This document shows, one piece after another, positions 53,379 through 62,580 of a stretch of DNA of 64,000 nt (its first letter is position 1; each line of letters begins with the position of its first letter). The stretch is from Paraburkholderia sacchari (GTDB lineage: Bacteria > Pseudomonadota > Gammaproteobacteria > Burkholderiales > Burkholderiaceae). The translations under genes and the position numbers were made by a program. The stretch is from contig NZ_JTDB02000003.1 of NCBI RefSeq assembly GCF_000785435.2, positions 186,001-250,000 of the forward strand. The letters run 5' to 3'. The notes under the pieces are model-generated. The model made no database searches, had not been told where the DNA came from, and saw nothing but the letters and a program-made list of their open reading frames with translations.

Positions 53379-54348
53379 CGTGGGTATGGCCGTGGGCGTT
53401 GTTGTCGTTGTTGCCGTGATCGGGGTGACCGTGATGGCCGTGTGCGTGGCCATGGTCGTGATCGTGTTCATGCTCGTGGTCGTGCTTCTCGACCTCGACG
53501 TCGCCCGACATCACGAAGATGCGGCCCTTCATGCGCATCACTTCGATAGGCGAGCCATAGAGCCGCGAGAGCACCGGCGCGGTGATCACTTCGTCCACGC
53601 TGCCGAGCGCCGCCACGCCGTTGCCGAGATAGAGCACGCGGTCGAGCGAGTTCAGCAGCGGATTGAGTTCGTGGGCCGAGAACAGCACCGCGATGCCGAG
53701 TTCGCGCTGCACGCGGCGCACCAGTTCGACCACGCCGCGCTGGTGATGCGGGTCGAGGCTGATGAGCGGCTCGTCGAGCAGCAGCAGCTTCGGGTCGCCG
53801 AGCAGGCACTGCGCGAGCAGCAGGCGCTGGCGCTCGCCGCCGGACAGCTCGGAGAGCGGTCGGTCGGCGAGTTTCTCCGCGCCCACGAGTTCGAGCACGC
53901 GCGCGACGTCGGCGCGCGTGGCCGCGTCGGCGCGCGGAAGGCCCCAGCGATGGCCGTCGGCGGCCATCGCCACGAAATCGCGTCCGCGCACGCGGCGGCT
54001 GGCGAGCGCGGTGCGCGTCTGCGGCATGTAGCCGATCTTCGGATTGCCGCGCGCCACGGGTTCGCCGAGCACGCGAATCGCGCCGTGCGCGGCCGGCACG
54101 AGGCCGAGAATCGCGCGCATCATCGTGGTCTTGCCCGCGCCGTTCGGCCCCAGCACGCCGATGAATTCGCCCTGGTTCACCGCGAAGTTGGCATTGCGCA
54201 GGATCGTGCGCTCGCCGAGCGTGAGCGTCACGCCCGCGAGCGTGAGCACCGGCTGCGCCGCACGGTGTCCGTGGTGCGCGTGATGCCCGGCGGCGGGCGC
54301 TGCGTGCGCCGACGCGTGTACGTGAGGGGAGGGCGCGGCCTCGGTCAT
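53371..54348 (-). CDS. znuC: Zinc/manganese ABC transporter ATPase (ZnuC type)
   Basis: A 325-residue ATPase, larger than usual because of two His-rich tails. The core has Walker A GPNGAGKTT, the signature LSGGERQRLLLAQ, Walker B LLLLDEPL and the H loop FSAHE. The N-terminal 45 residues are His/Ala-rich (HHAHHGHR) and the C-terminal 40 residues contain dense His/Asp (HDHEHEHDHDHGHAHGHHG), probably a metal buffer or sensor. It lies between the binding protein and the permease genes. Confidence 0.9.
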   Translation of the reverse strand: MTEAAPSPHVHASAHAAPAAGHHAHHGHRAAQPVLTLAGVTLTLGERTILRNANFAVNQGEFIGVLGPNGAGKTTMMRAILGLVPAAHGAIRVLGEPVARGNPKIGYMPQTRTALASRRVRGRDFVAMAADGHRWGLPRADAATRADVARVLELVGAEKLADRPLSELSGGERQRLLLAQCLLGDPKLLLLDEPLISLDPHHQRGVVELVRRVQRELGIAVLFSAHELNPLLNSLDRVLYLGNGVAALGSVDEVITAPVLSRLYGSPIEVMRMKGRIFVMSGDVEVEKHDHEHEHDHDHGHAHGHHGHPDHGNNDNNAHGHTHDA

Positions 54349-54448
54349 CGCTTCTGTTCCCTGCTGTCGATAGTGTTGTAGTGCGTTATGGGGGGCGCTG
54401 CCAGTATGGCTTGGACATCGCAGCTCGTGCATCGCCGCCGCGATGGTC

Positions 54449-55432
54449 TTACTTTTGCGCGAGGGCCTTTGCCAGCGCGTCGAGCTGCCCAAGCATCCAT
54501 TGCTGGAAGTCCACGCCGGCGGGCTGCGTCTCGGTCACGCTCAGCGCCGGCACCTTCGATTGCTGCGCGAGGCCCAGCATGCGCCGCGTGAGCGTTTCCG
54601 TCGCCTGGCTGTTGTAGATCAGCACGCGCACGCGGCGCTCGCGCAGGTCGCGCTCGAAGGCCGCGATATCCGATGCGCTGGCCTCGGTATCGTTCATTGC
54701 CGCCATCTGGAAGCGCAGGTTGCGCATGTCGAGGCCGATAGCGTCCGACATGTAGCCGAACACCGGCTCGGTTGCCGTCACCGGCTGGCCCTTGTACTGC
54801 GCGCGCAGCGCGGCGACCTTGTCGTCGATCGGCTTGAGCGAGCCCAGAAAAGCCGCAAGATTGGCATCGTACACGCTCTTGTGCGCCGGGTCCGCCGCGC
54901 CGAGTGCGGCGCTCACGGCGCGCGCGACGGCGGGCATCGTGCGCGGGTCGTACCAGAGGTGCGGATTGTCGCCGGCTTTCTTGCCGACCAGATCTGCCGC
55001 CACGACGATCGCGCGCTGGCCGCTCCCGCTGCTCGATGCGGCGAGCAGTTTGGTCATCCACGGATCGTAGTCGGCGCCGTTGTAGACCACGAGGCGCGCG
55101 TGCTGCAGTGCGCGCGCGGTCTTCGGGCTCGCCTCGAAGAGATGCGGATCCTGGTCCGGGTTGCTCAGAATGCTCGTCACGCTCACGTATGCGCCGCCGA
55201 TCTGCTTGACGACGCCGCCGTAGAAGTTTTCCGCCGCCACGACGGGCAGCGCCGCGCCCGGGGCGTCCGCCGCCTGGGCGGTTGCGCCCGGGCCTAGCAG
55301 CGCGCCGAGCACGAGGCATGCCGCCATGGCCGGCATGGCGGCGCGCTTGAGCGCGGCAGCGGCTTGGGCGAGCCGGCCGGGCAGGCGCACAGTGCGTACA
55401 GACATGAGGCCTGCGGCGGTGATAGCGGACAT
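54449..55432 (-). CDS. znuA: Metal ABC transporter substrate-binding protein (ZnuA-like)
   Basis: A 327-residue periplasmic binding protein of the cluster A-I metal family. A signal sequence (about 1-50, ending TAQAAD) precedes the mature protein. Ligand candidates: His in DPHLFE and His in NPHLWYD; the position of the third His of ZnuA is occupied by Glu (TEPVFGY). The usual His-rich loop is absent. The C-terminal segment YNSQATETLTRRM replaces the usual acidic ligand region, so metal preference is uncertain. AAGGATAGGACC before the ATG favours 55432; a second ATG is at 55405. An operator-like dyad lies in front. Confidence 0.85.
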   Translation of the reverse strand: MSAITAAGLMSVRTVRLPGRLAQAAAALKRAAMPAMAACLVLGALLGPGATAQAADAPGAALPVVAAENFYGGVVKQIGGAYVSVTSILSNPDQDPHLFEASPKTARALQHARLVVYNGADYDPWMTKLLAASSSGSGQRAIVVAADLVGKKAGDNPHLWYDPRTMPAVARAVSAALGAADPAHKSVYDANLAAFLGSLKPIDDKVAALRAQYKGQPVTATEPVFGYMSDAIGLDMRNLRFQMAAMNDTEASASDIAAFERDLRERRVRVLIYNSQATETLTRRMLGLAQQSKVPALSVTETQPAGVDFQQWMLGQLDALAKALAQK

Positions 55433-55791
55433 GGTCCTATCCTTGAACGAGGCGTGAGAACGTGGCTTGAGTGGTGTTCGAGCGAAATCGCGGCGCGCCT
55501 GGAAGAGGCAAATTTCCGTTAAGACGCGATGATATAACGTATCACATTGGTTGGCGAGACAGCTTTCCGACCTCCTCTTGGCGATCCGCACTCGGGCAGA
55601 CGCGCCAAATGCGCTCGCGCCGGTAAGCAGCTCGTTGCGCGCCGCACCATCGAAAACTCAAGCGAATCGCGTATGTCCGCCTTGACATGGGCGCGTCCGT
55701 CGCCGATCATTCGATCACCAACAGAGCAAATGCTCGAATTTCGAGCGATAGTTCGCATGGTGGTTCCGCGGACGCAAATGGAGACAACCCC
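55433..55791. other. Divergent region between znuA-like and polyol dehydrogenase genes
   Basis: No gene is supported in 359 bp. TGATA-TAACG-TATCA (55530-55544) is a dyad candidate for a metal regulator (Zur-type). Nothing else is clear. Confidence 0.45.
55530..55544. promoter_or_regulatory. Zur-box-like dyad upstream of the metal transporter
   Basis: TGATA-N5-TATCA, AT-rich in a GC-rich setting, 98 bp before the binding protein start. AT-rich dyads at this place commonly bind Fur-family regulators such as Zur, but the sequence match to a consensus is loose. Confidence 0.4.
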
Positions 55792-56595
55792 GTGGCACAT
55801 TCCGCGCATCCGGCGGCAGGACGTTTGCAGGACAAGGTCGCTGTGCTTACCGGCGCAGCAAGCGGCATTGGCGAGGCCGTCGCGCGGCGCTATCTGGACG
55901 AGGGCGCGCGTTGCGTGCTGGTCGACGTGAAGCCCGCCGACGCCATCGCGCCCGCGCTGGCTACCGAGTTTCCCGAACGCGTGCTGGCCCTCAGCGCGGA
56001 CGTCACGCGCCGCGAGGACATCGAGCGTATCGTGGTGGACGCGCTCGGGCGCTTTGGCCGCATCGATATCCTCTTCAACAATGCGGCGCTGTTCGACATG
56101 CGCCCGCTGCTCGACGAATCCTGGGACATCTATGACCGCCTCTTCGCCGTGAATGTGAAGGGCATGTTCTTTCTGATGCAGGCAGTGGCGCGCCGCATGG
56201 TCGAGCAGGGGCAGGGCGGCAAGATCATCAACATGTCGTCGCAAGCGGGCCGGCGCGGCGAGGCACTCGTTTCGCACTACTGTGCAACCAAGGCGGCGGT
56301 GCTGAGCTACACGCAGTCGGCGGCGCTCGCGCTGGCGCCGCACAAGATCAACGTGAACGGCATCGCGCCGGGGGTGGTCGACACGCCGATGTGGGATCAG
56401 GTTGACGCGCTCTTCGCGCGCTACGAAAACCGCCCGCTGGGCGAGAAGAAGCGGCTGGTGGGTGAGGAAGTACCGCTTGGCCGCATGGGCGTGCCCGGTG
56501 ATCTCACGGGCGCCGCGCTCTTTCTCGCCTCGGCCGACGCCGATTACATCACCGCCCAGACCCTCAATGTGGACGGCGGAAACTGGATGAGCTGA
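55792..56595 (+). CDS. smoS: Short-chain polyol dehydrogenase (sorbitol dehydrogenase type)
   Basis: A 267-residue NAD(P)-dependent SDR enzyme. The cofactor motif is TGAASGIG, then NNAALF, with catalytic Ser in INMSSQAG and the YCATK motif (Tyr and Lys). VDTPMWDQVDALFARYENRP and the following GEKKRLVGEEVPLGRMG match the SmoS-type sorbitol/galactitol dehydrogenases. The start is a GTG with GGAGA eight bases upstream; the frame continues further upstream without family-like sequence. It begins the polyol operon, followed by the ABC binding protein gene. Substrate range inferred from context. Confidence 0.85.
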   Translation: MAHSAHPAAGRLQDKVAVLTGAASGIGEAVARRYLDEGARCVLVDVKPADAIAPALATEFPERVLALSADVTRREDIERIVVDALGRFGRIDILFNNAALFDMRPLLDESWDIYDRLFAVNVKGMFFLMQAVARRMVEQGQGGKIINMSSQAGRRGEALVSHYCATKAAVLSYTQSAALALAPHKINVNGIAPGVVDTPMWDQVDALFARYENRPLGEKKRLVGEEVPLGRMGVPGDLTGAALFLASADADYITAQTLNVDGGNWMS

Positions 56596-56640
56596 ACGCG
56601 GCTCCGGTGCGTTCCGGCGGCTTCAACCCATGCAGCACGA

Positions 56641-56685
56641 CACGCGGTTTCGAACCATGCGGTTTAGAGCCACGCGGTTTAGAAC
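56641..56685 (+). repeat. Three 15-bp repeats before the binding protein gene
   Basis: CACGCGGTTTCGAAC, CATGCGGTTTAGAGC and CACGCGGTTTAGAAC follow each other without a gap, in the 122-bp space between the dehydrogenase and binding protein genes. Confidence 0.8.
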
Positions 56686-56717
56686 ATAACGCAGCCAACA
56701 AGGAAGGAGACAACGTC

Positions 56718-58052
56718 ATGAAACCAGCTATACGGTGCGCCGCCAGGCGCCTCGCGCACGCAACGAGCGCGCTCGCCCTCGTCGCCGCGGCGGGCGCCGC
56801 GCACGCGCAGACCGTCACGATCGCGATGTTGAACAACCCGGACATGCTCGAGCTGAAGAAGCTCTCGCCGGCCTTCGAGAAGGCCAATCCGGGCATCAAG
56901 CTGAACTGGGTGATCCTCGAGGAAAACGTGCTGCGCCAGCGCGCCACGACTGACATCACGACCAATAGCGGCCAGTTCGACGTGATGATGATCGGTACCT
57001 ACGAGGCGCCGCAATGGGGCAAGCGCGGCTGGCTCGCGCCCATGACAAACCTGAGCGCCGACTACGACCTGAACGATGTCGTGAAGACGGCGCGCGACGG
57101 TCTCTCGTATAACGGCACGCTGTACGCACTGCCGTTCTACGTCGAAAGCTCGATGACGTACTACCGCAAGGACTTGTTCGCGGCAAAGGGCCTGACGATG
57201 CCCGATCAGCCGACCTACGACCAGATCAAGACCTTCGCCGACAAGCTGAACGACCCGTCCAAGGGCACCTACGGCATCTGCCTGCGCGGCAAGGCGGGCT
57301 GGGGCGAGAACATGGCTTACGTGACCACGGTGGTGAACACCTTCGGCGGCCGCTGGTTCGACGAAAAATGGCACGCGCAGTTGACCTCTCCCGAGTGGAA
57401 GAAGGCGGTCAGCTTCTATGTCGATCTGCTGAAGAAGGACGGTCCGCCGGGAGCGAGTTCGAACGGCTTCAACGAGAACCTCACGCTGATGTCATCCGGC
57501 AAGTGCGCGATGTGGATCGATGCCACGGTCGCGGCCGGGATCCTCTATAACAAGCAGCAATCGCAGGTGGCCGACAAGATCGGCTTCGCGGCGGCGCCGA
57601 CCCAGGCGACGCCGAACGGCTCGCACTGGCTGTGGTCGTGGGCGCTGGCGGTGCCGAAATCGTCGAAGTCGCAGGACGCCGCGAGGAAGTTCATCGAGTG
57701 GTCCACCTCGAAGCAATATATCGAACTGGTTGCGAAGGACGAGGGCTGGGCCTCGGTGCCATCGGGCACGCGCGTCTCGACGTACCAGAACCCCGAGTAC
57801 AAGAAGGCCGCGCCGTTCTCGGACTTCGTGCTGAAGGCGATTCAGAGCGCAGACCCGACTCACCCGAGCGCCAAGCCAGTTCCGTACACGGGCGTCCAGT
57901 TCGTCGGGATTCCTGAGTTCCAATCGTTCGGCACGGTCGTGGGCCAGAGCATCGCCGGCGCCGTGGCGGGCCAGATGAGCGTCGATCAGGCGCTCGCCGC
58001 CGGCAACGCCGCCGCCGACCGCGCCGTGAAGCAGGCCGGCTATCAGAAATAA
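56718..58052 (+). CDS. smoE: Polyol ABC transporter substrate-binding protein (SmoE/MtlE type)
   Basis: A 444-residue periplasmic binding protein of family 1. The signal peptide ends AAHAQ, followed by TVTIAMLNNPDMLELKKLSPAFEKANPGIKLNWV, typical of sorbitol/mannitol binders. EAPQWGKRGWLAPM, LPFYVESSMTYYRKDLF and HWLWSWALAVPKSSK are conserved family segments. The start is preceded by AAGGAGA. The two permease genes follow 126 bp downstream. Binding specificity (sorbitol, mannitol or arabitol) is inferred from context. Confidence 0.88.
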   Translation: MKPAIRCAARRLAHATSALALVAAAGAAHAQTVTIAMLNNPDMLELKKLSPAFEKANPGIKLNWVILEENVLRQRATTDITTNSGQFDVMMIGTYEAPQWGKRGWLAPMTNLSADYDLNDVVKTARDGLSYNGTLYALPFYVESSMTYYRKDLFAAKGLTMPDQPTYDQIKTFADKLNDPSKGTYGICLRGKAGWGENMAYVTTVVNTFGGRWFDEKWHAQLTSPEWKKAVSFYVDLLKKDGPPGASSNGFNENLTLMSSGKCAMWIDATVAAGILYNKQQSQVADKIGFAAAPTQATPNGSHWLWSWALAVPKSSKSQDAARKFIEWSTSKQYIELVAKDEGWASVPSGTRVSTYQNPEYKKAAPFSDFVLKAIQSADPTHPSAKPVPYTGVQFVGIPEFQSFGTVVGQSIAGAVAGQMSVDQALAAGNAAADRAVKQAGYQK

Positions 58053-58177
58053 GCGCAGAAGCAAGCGCGGAAGTAAGCGTAGGGCGCGCTGGCCCGCACG
58101 GCACGGCGCGCCTCTCGCGAAGCCAATGTGGCGGCGTCGTGCCCTGAGCCGCCGCGCAACAGAGAAGGGTGGTCCTC

Positions 58178-59119
58178 ATGCGTCATCTCCATCTTCCCAT
58201 GCCCATATTCAATCGAGCGCGAGTACCCCAGCCGCAACGCGTAGAGACGCGCCGTTCGGCGTCGCGCTGGCTGGTTTCACCTTCCGTCGCCGTCCTGCTG
58301 TTGTGGATGACGATTCCGCTCGCGATGACGATCTGGTATTCGTTCACGCGATACAACCTGCTCAATCCCGATCTCAAGGGCTTCGCGGGCATCGACAACT
58401 ACACGTTTCTCGTCACTGACCCGTCGTTCTGGCCGTCGATCCTGCATACGGTCGAACTGATCGTGGCGGTGCTCGTGATCACCGTGGTCGGCGGCGTGCT
58501 GATGGCGGTGCTGTTCGACCGCAAGTTCGTAGGGCAAGGGGTGGCGCGCCTCTTTGCCATTGCGCCATTCTTCGTGATGCCGACGGTTTCCGCGCTGATC
58601 TGGAAGAACATGATCCTGCATCCGGTGTATGGCCTCGTGGCGATCGCGATGCGCGCGCTGGGCATGACGCCGATCGACTGGTTCGCCGACTACCCGCTCA
58701 CCGCGGTCGTCATGATCGTGGCGTGGCAATGGCTGCCGTTTGCGTTCCTCATTCTGTTCACGGCGATCCAGTCGCTCGACCAGGAGCAGAAGGAGGCCGC
58801 GCGCATCGACGGCGCGGGCGCGATCGCGATGTTCTTCTACATCACGCTGCCGCACCTGCGCCGCGCAATAGCCGTGGTGGTGATGATGGAAAGCATCTTC
58901 CTGCTCTCGATTTTCGCGGAGATCTACACGACCACGAGCGGCGGTCCCGGCAACGCGACCACCAACCTCACTTACCTGATCTACTCGATGGGCCTGCAGC
59001 AGTTCGACGTGGGCATTGCGTCCGCAGGCGGCATTCTCGCCGTCGTGCTCGCGAACATCGTGTCGTTCTTCCTCGTGCGCATGCTCGCGCGCAACCTCAA
59101 AGGGGAGTACGAAAAATGA
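58178..59119 (+). CDS. smoF: Polyol ABC transporter permease, first subunit (SmoF type)
   Basis: A 313-residue inner-membrane permease with six hydrophobic spans. The coupling loop EAARIDGAGAIAMFFYITLPHLRR is the EAA motif that contacts the ATPase. The start at 58178 has AGAAGG at good spacing; GTG at 58169 is too close. It overlaps the next permease gene by four bases (ATGA). Confidence 0.9.
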   Translation: MRHLHLPMPIFNRARVPQPQRVETRRSASRWLVSPSVAVLLLWMTIPLAMTIWYSFTRYNLLNPDLKGFAGIDNYTFLVTDPSFWPSILHTVELIVAVLVITVVGGVLMAVLFDRKFVGQGVARLFAIAPFFVMPTVSALIWKNMILHPVYGLVAIAMRALGMTPIDWFADYPLTAVVMIVAWQWLPFAFLILFTAIQSLDQEQKEAARIDGAGAIAMFFYITLPHLRRAIAVVVMMESIFLLSIFAEIYTTTSGGPGNATTNLTYLIYSMGLQQFDVGIASAGGILAVVLANIVSFFLVRMLARNLKGEYEK

Positions 59120-60006
59120 GCCAAGTTACTGCATCGCCCGTTCATGCGCCGAAGTTGCCAAATGAGTCGCCGCACGCGGTAAAGCGTTCCTCGCCGCTCC
59201 AGTTCATCGGCCGCATGGCGCCTGGGCTGCTCGCATGGATCATCGCGCTCGCGCTGTTCTTCCCGATCTTCTGGATGACGATCACGGCGTTCAAGACCGA
59301 GCAGCAAGCGTATATTCCGTCGCTGTTCTTCATGCCGACGTTCGACAGCTTCCGCGAGGTCTTCGCGCGCAGCAACTACTTCGCGTTCGCATGGAACTCG
59401 GTGCTGATCTCGGCAGGCGTGACGGTCGTCTGCCTGATTCTTGCCGTGCCGGCTGCCTACGCGATGGCGTTCTTCCCGAACCGGCGCACTCAGGGGATTC
59501 TGCTGTGGATGCTGTCCACCAAGATGATGCCCTCGGTGGGCGTGCTCGTGCCGATCTACCTGCTGTGGAAGAACTCCGGGCTGCTCGACACCGTGAGCGG
59601 GCTCGTGATCGTCTACACGCTCATCAATTTGCCGATCGCGGTGTGGATGGCCTACACGTATTTCAATGAGATTCCGAAGGACATCCTCGAGGCCGGGCGC
59701 ATGGACGGCGCGGCCACCTGGCAGGAGATCGTTTATCTGCTCATGCCGATGTCGGTTCCGGGGCTCGCGTCCACCGCGCTTCTTTTGATCATTCTTTCGT
59801 GGAACGAAGCGTTCTGGAGCATCAATCTATCGAGTTCCAATGCGGCGCCGCTTACCGTGTTTATCGCCTCGTATTCGAGCCCGGAGGGCTTGTTCTGGGC
59901 GAAGCTCTCGGCGGCTTCGCTGCTGGCGGTGGCGCCCGTGCTGATCGTCGGCTGGCTCTCGCAGAAGCAGCTCGTGCGCGGGCTTACGTTCGGCGCGGTC
60001 AAGTAG
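59116..60006 (+). CDS. smoG: Polyol ABC transporter permease, second subunit (SmoG type)
   Basis: A 296-residue permease of the MalG type, with six spans and the EAA motif ILEAGRMDGAATWQEIVYLLMP. Its ATG overlaps the stop of the first permease (ATGA), showing coupled translation. The N-terminal 30 residues are polar and cytoplasmic. It is followed by an HAD phosphatase gene and the ATPase gene. Confidence 0.92.
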   Translation: MSQVTASPVHAPKLPNESPHAVKRSSPLQFIGRMAPGLLAWIIALALFFPIFWMTITAFKTEQQAYIPSLFFMPTFDSFREVFARSNYFAFAWNSVLISAGVTVVCLILAVPAAYAMAFFPNRRTQGILLWMLSTKMMPSVGVLVPIYLLWKNSGLLDTVSGLVIVYTLINLPIAVWMAYTYFNEIPKDILEAGRMDGAATWQEIVYLLMPMSVPGLASTALLLIILSWNEAFWSINLSSSNAAPLTVFIASYSSPEGLFWAKLSAASLLAVAPVLIVGWLSQKQLVRGLTFGAVK

Positions 60007-60045
60007 GCGACACAAACAAGCGACACAAACAAGCGCCACCAACAG
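60007..60045 (+). repeat. Three 13-bp tandem repeats between permease and HAD genes
   Basis: GCGACACAAACAA occurs at 60007-60019 and 60020-60032, with a diverged third copy GCGCCACCAACAG to 60045. The repeat fills most of the gap to the next gene. Confidence 0.85.
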
Positions 60046-60065
60046 GCAAAACAAGGACTCCACTC

Positions 60066-60752
60066 ATGCCCATTCAGGCTCTGATCTGCGATTGCGACGG
60101 CGTGCTGATCGACAGCGAAGCCGTGGCCGCGCGCGTGCTGGTGCGCGAGCTCGAAACGCGCTGGCCAGGCGCTGCGGTGGCGCCCGTGCTGATGCCGCTG
60201 CTCGGGCAGCGCATCGAGCGCGTGCTGGGCGGCGCGAGCGAGGCGCTCGGCCGGCGGCTGACGCCCGCGGACGTCGACGCGATCCGCGCCGTGGCTGAAG
60301 CCGAGGCGGCCGAAGCGCCGCTCTTTCCCGGCGTGAGTGCTGCACTGGGAGCCGTTGCGCTCACCAAGGCTTGTGCGAGCAACAGCTACGCGGCGGTGGT
60401 GCGCCGCGTGCTGGAGCGCAACGGTCTCGCGCATTTTTTTGACGAGCGCGTCTATTGCGCCGATATGGTGGCAAGGCCGAAGCCAGCCCCGGACGTTTAT
60501 CTCGCGGCGGCGCGGGGGGTGGGCGTGGCGCCCGCTGGATGCCTCGTGGTGGAGGACAGCGTGGCGGGCGTGAGCGCGGCGCGCGCGGCGGGCATGACAG
60601 TGCTCGGCTTCGTGGGCGGCGCGCATGTGGGCGGCGACACGCACGCGCTCGAATTGCGCGAAGTAGGCGCGCAGGAGATTTTCGACGATATGCGCGCGCT
60701 GCCTGCGCTCGTGGCGGACTGGATGCAGAAGGCGGAGGCTCGCGCGCACTGA
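60066..60752 (+). CDS. HAD-superfamily sugar/polyol phosphatase
   Basis: A 228-residue HAD hydrolase of subfamily IA. Motif I is CDCDGVLIDSE (nucleophile Asp), motif II ASNSYA, motif III Lys in ARPKPAPDVYL and motif IV VVEDSVAG. It resembles phosphoglycolate or sugar phosphatases; relatives occur in the same position in other polyol operons. The likely substrate is a polyol or sugar phosphate. It lies between the permease and ATPase genes. Confidence 0.88.
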   Translation: MPIQALICDCDGVLIDSEAVAARVLVRELETRWPGAAVAPVLMPLLGQRIERVLGGASEALGRRLTPADVDAIRAVAEAEAAEAPLFPGVSAALGAVALTKACASNSYAAVVRRVLERNGLAHFFDERVYCADMVARPKPAPDVYLAAARGVGVAPAGCLVVEDSVAGVSAARAAGMTVLGFVGGAHVGGDTHALELREVGAQEIFDDMRALPALVADWMQKAEARAH

Positions 60753-60812
60753 GCGCGGCTTTTCAGCAAACGGCACAACGAATTGATTCGTGATTGAACG
60801 GAGACAGACATC

Positions 60813-61931
60813 ATGGCAAGCGTGACCCTGAGAGACGTACTCAAGCGCTACGACGAAACGGAAGTGCTGCGCGACGTGAACCTCGATATCGCGGACGGCG
60901 AGTTCGTCGTGTTCGTGGGCCCGAGCGGCTGCGGCAAGACCACGCTCATGCGGATGATCGCGGGACTCGAAGACATCAGCGGCGGCGACCTGATGATCGA
61001 CGGCGCGCGCATGAACGACGTGCCGCCGGCCAAGCGCGGCATTGCGATGGTGTTCCAGTCGTACGCGCTCTATCCGCACATGACGCTATACGACAACATG
61101 GCGTTCGGGCTCAAGCTCGCGGGCACGAAGAAGGCGGAGATCGATGCGGCAGTGAAGAACGCCGCGAAGATTCTCCACATCGACCATCTGCTTGACCGCA
61201 AGCCCAAGCAGCTTTCCGGCGGCCAGCGCCAGCGCGTGGCGATCGGGCGCGCGATCACGCGCAAGCCCAAGGTGTTCCTGTTCGACGAGCCGCTCTCGAA
61301 CCTCGACGCAGCGCTGCGCGTGAAGATGCGTCTGGAGTTCGCGCGCCTGCACGACGAGCTGAAAACGACGATGATCTACGTGACGCACGACCAGGTCGAA
61401 GCGATGACGCTCGCGGACAAGATCGTCGTGCTATCGGCGGGCAATGTGGAGCAAGTTGGGAGTCCGAGCCGTCTCTATCATGCGCCCGCGAACCGCTTCG
61501 TGGCGGGCTTCATTGGCTCGCCGAAGATGAATTTTCTCGATGGCGTCGTGCAGCAGGTCGCGAGCGACGGAGTCATCGTGCGTTACGAAACGGGCGAGAC
61601 GCAGAAGGTGGCGGTCGAGCCGAATACGGCATCAGGCGCGCGCGAAGGCAATAAGGTGACGGTGGGCATCCGCCCCGAGCATATGCATGTCAACCCCGGC
61701 GAATACGGCGTGAGCGCGAAGGCCAATACGGTGGAGTCGCTCGGCGACGCGGCGTATCTCTATGCGGAGTCGCCCGTTGCACCGGACGGCCTGATCGCGC
61801 GCATTCCGCCGCTGGAGCAACACGAACGCGGCGAGGCGATGAAGCTGGGCGCGTCGCCCGATCATTGCCATCTGTTCGATGCCGAGGGTATTGCGTTCGA
61901 GCGCCGCTTCGCGCAGCAGTTGGCGGCTTGA
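60813..61931 (+). CDS. smoK: Polyol ABC transporter ATPase (SmoK/MalK type)
   Basis: A 372-residue ATPase of the CUT1 sugar importer group. It has Walker [11 protein letters not shown] loop [12 protein letters not shown], signature [15 protein letters not shown], Walker [13 protein letters not shown], and the H loop VTHDQ. A C-terminal TOBE/OB regulatory domain (about 240-372, [21 protein letters not shown]) follows, as in MalK. It is the last gene of the operon, followed by a GC-rich inverted repeat (GGCGCCGC/GGCGGCGCC). Confidence 0.93.
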   Translation: MASVTLRDVLKRYDETEVLRDVNLDIADGEFVVFVGPSGCGKTTLMRMIAGLEDISGGDLMIDGARMNDVPPAKRGIAMVFQSYALYPHMTLYDNMAFGLKLAGTKKAEIDAAVKNAAKILHIDHLLDRKPKQLSGGQRQRVAIGRAITRKPKVFLFDEPLSNLDAALRVKMRLEFARLHDELKTTMIYVTHDQVEAMTLADKIVVLSAGNVEQVGSPSRLYHAPANRFVAGFIGSPKMNFLDGVVQQVASDGVIVRYETGETQKVAVEPNTASGAREGNKVTVGIRPEHMHVNPGEYGVSAKANTVESLGDAAYLYAESPVAPDGLIARIPPLEQHERGEAMKLGASPDHCHLFDAEGIAFERRFAQQLAA

Positions 61932-62074
61932 GATAGAGGCGCCGCTTCGGAAGCGAGGCGGCGCCGCGACGATTGTCGCAGAGGGGGCCTGAATCAAGGC
62001 ACCTTACCCGATTCAAGGTGTTGCACTTGAAGCTAGAGACTAAGCAATCTGGTAGCGTTGCCACATGATCTCGA

Positions 62075-62580
62075 TCACTGGACGAAATTATCAACTCGAC
62101 TATCTGGTGCCACGGTTTTAATACCCCTGTAAGCCCGTGTATTTATTTGTTGATAGGTCCCTGGCTCGCACGTTTTATTTGACACCAAACCCTTTCTGGT
62201 TATCACATAAATACCAGATGGAAATCCACTATAAACAACATAATTAAATTTGTTGATTTTGAATTTAATGTGCGTAAATTGAATATTGCCTTCATTAATG
62301 TCACTTATTGAAAAAATTTTCATTGGCGGATATGGTAATTTAGGATATTCGAGTTCAATTTGTTCGCGAGTGCCAAAACGATATTGAACGTATCCGTTTC
62401 TCGGTGATATATTTCCGGAGGCACAGATGGAAACGATTTTATCCCCCACTGAACAACTGAAGTAAATTTCTTCGTGTTGAGAACAGAGTGTATCCTCTTG
62501 TGTCAAAGAATTCGAAGGATTTATAAAACTAAAAAAATGAAACAAACCAATAGAGGGGGGTTTCTATTTGGGATACTCAT
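62075..62580 (-). pseudogene. Probable immunity gene with a one-base frameshift
   Basis: An ATG at 62580 overlaps the stop of the hydrolase gene (ATGA) and reads MSIPNRNPPLLVCFIFLVL, a signal-like start, then stops. The main frame (to 62075) continues INPSNSLTQEDTLCSQHEE and has no ATG, only TTG at 62545. Adding one T to the T7 run would join the two into one secreted protein of about 168 residues with four Cys. It has no known domain, is AT-rich and lies directly after a lytic enzyme gene, the usual position of immunity genes. A phase-variable or sequencing-related shift is also possible. Confidence 0.55.
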
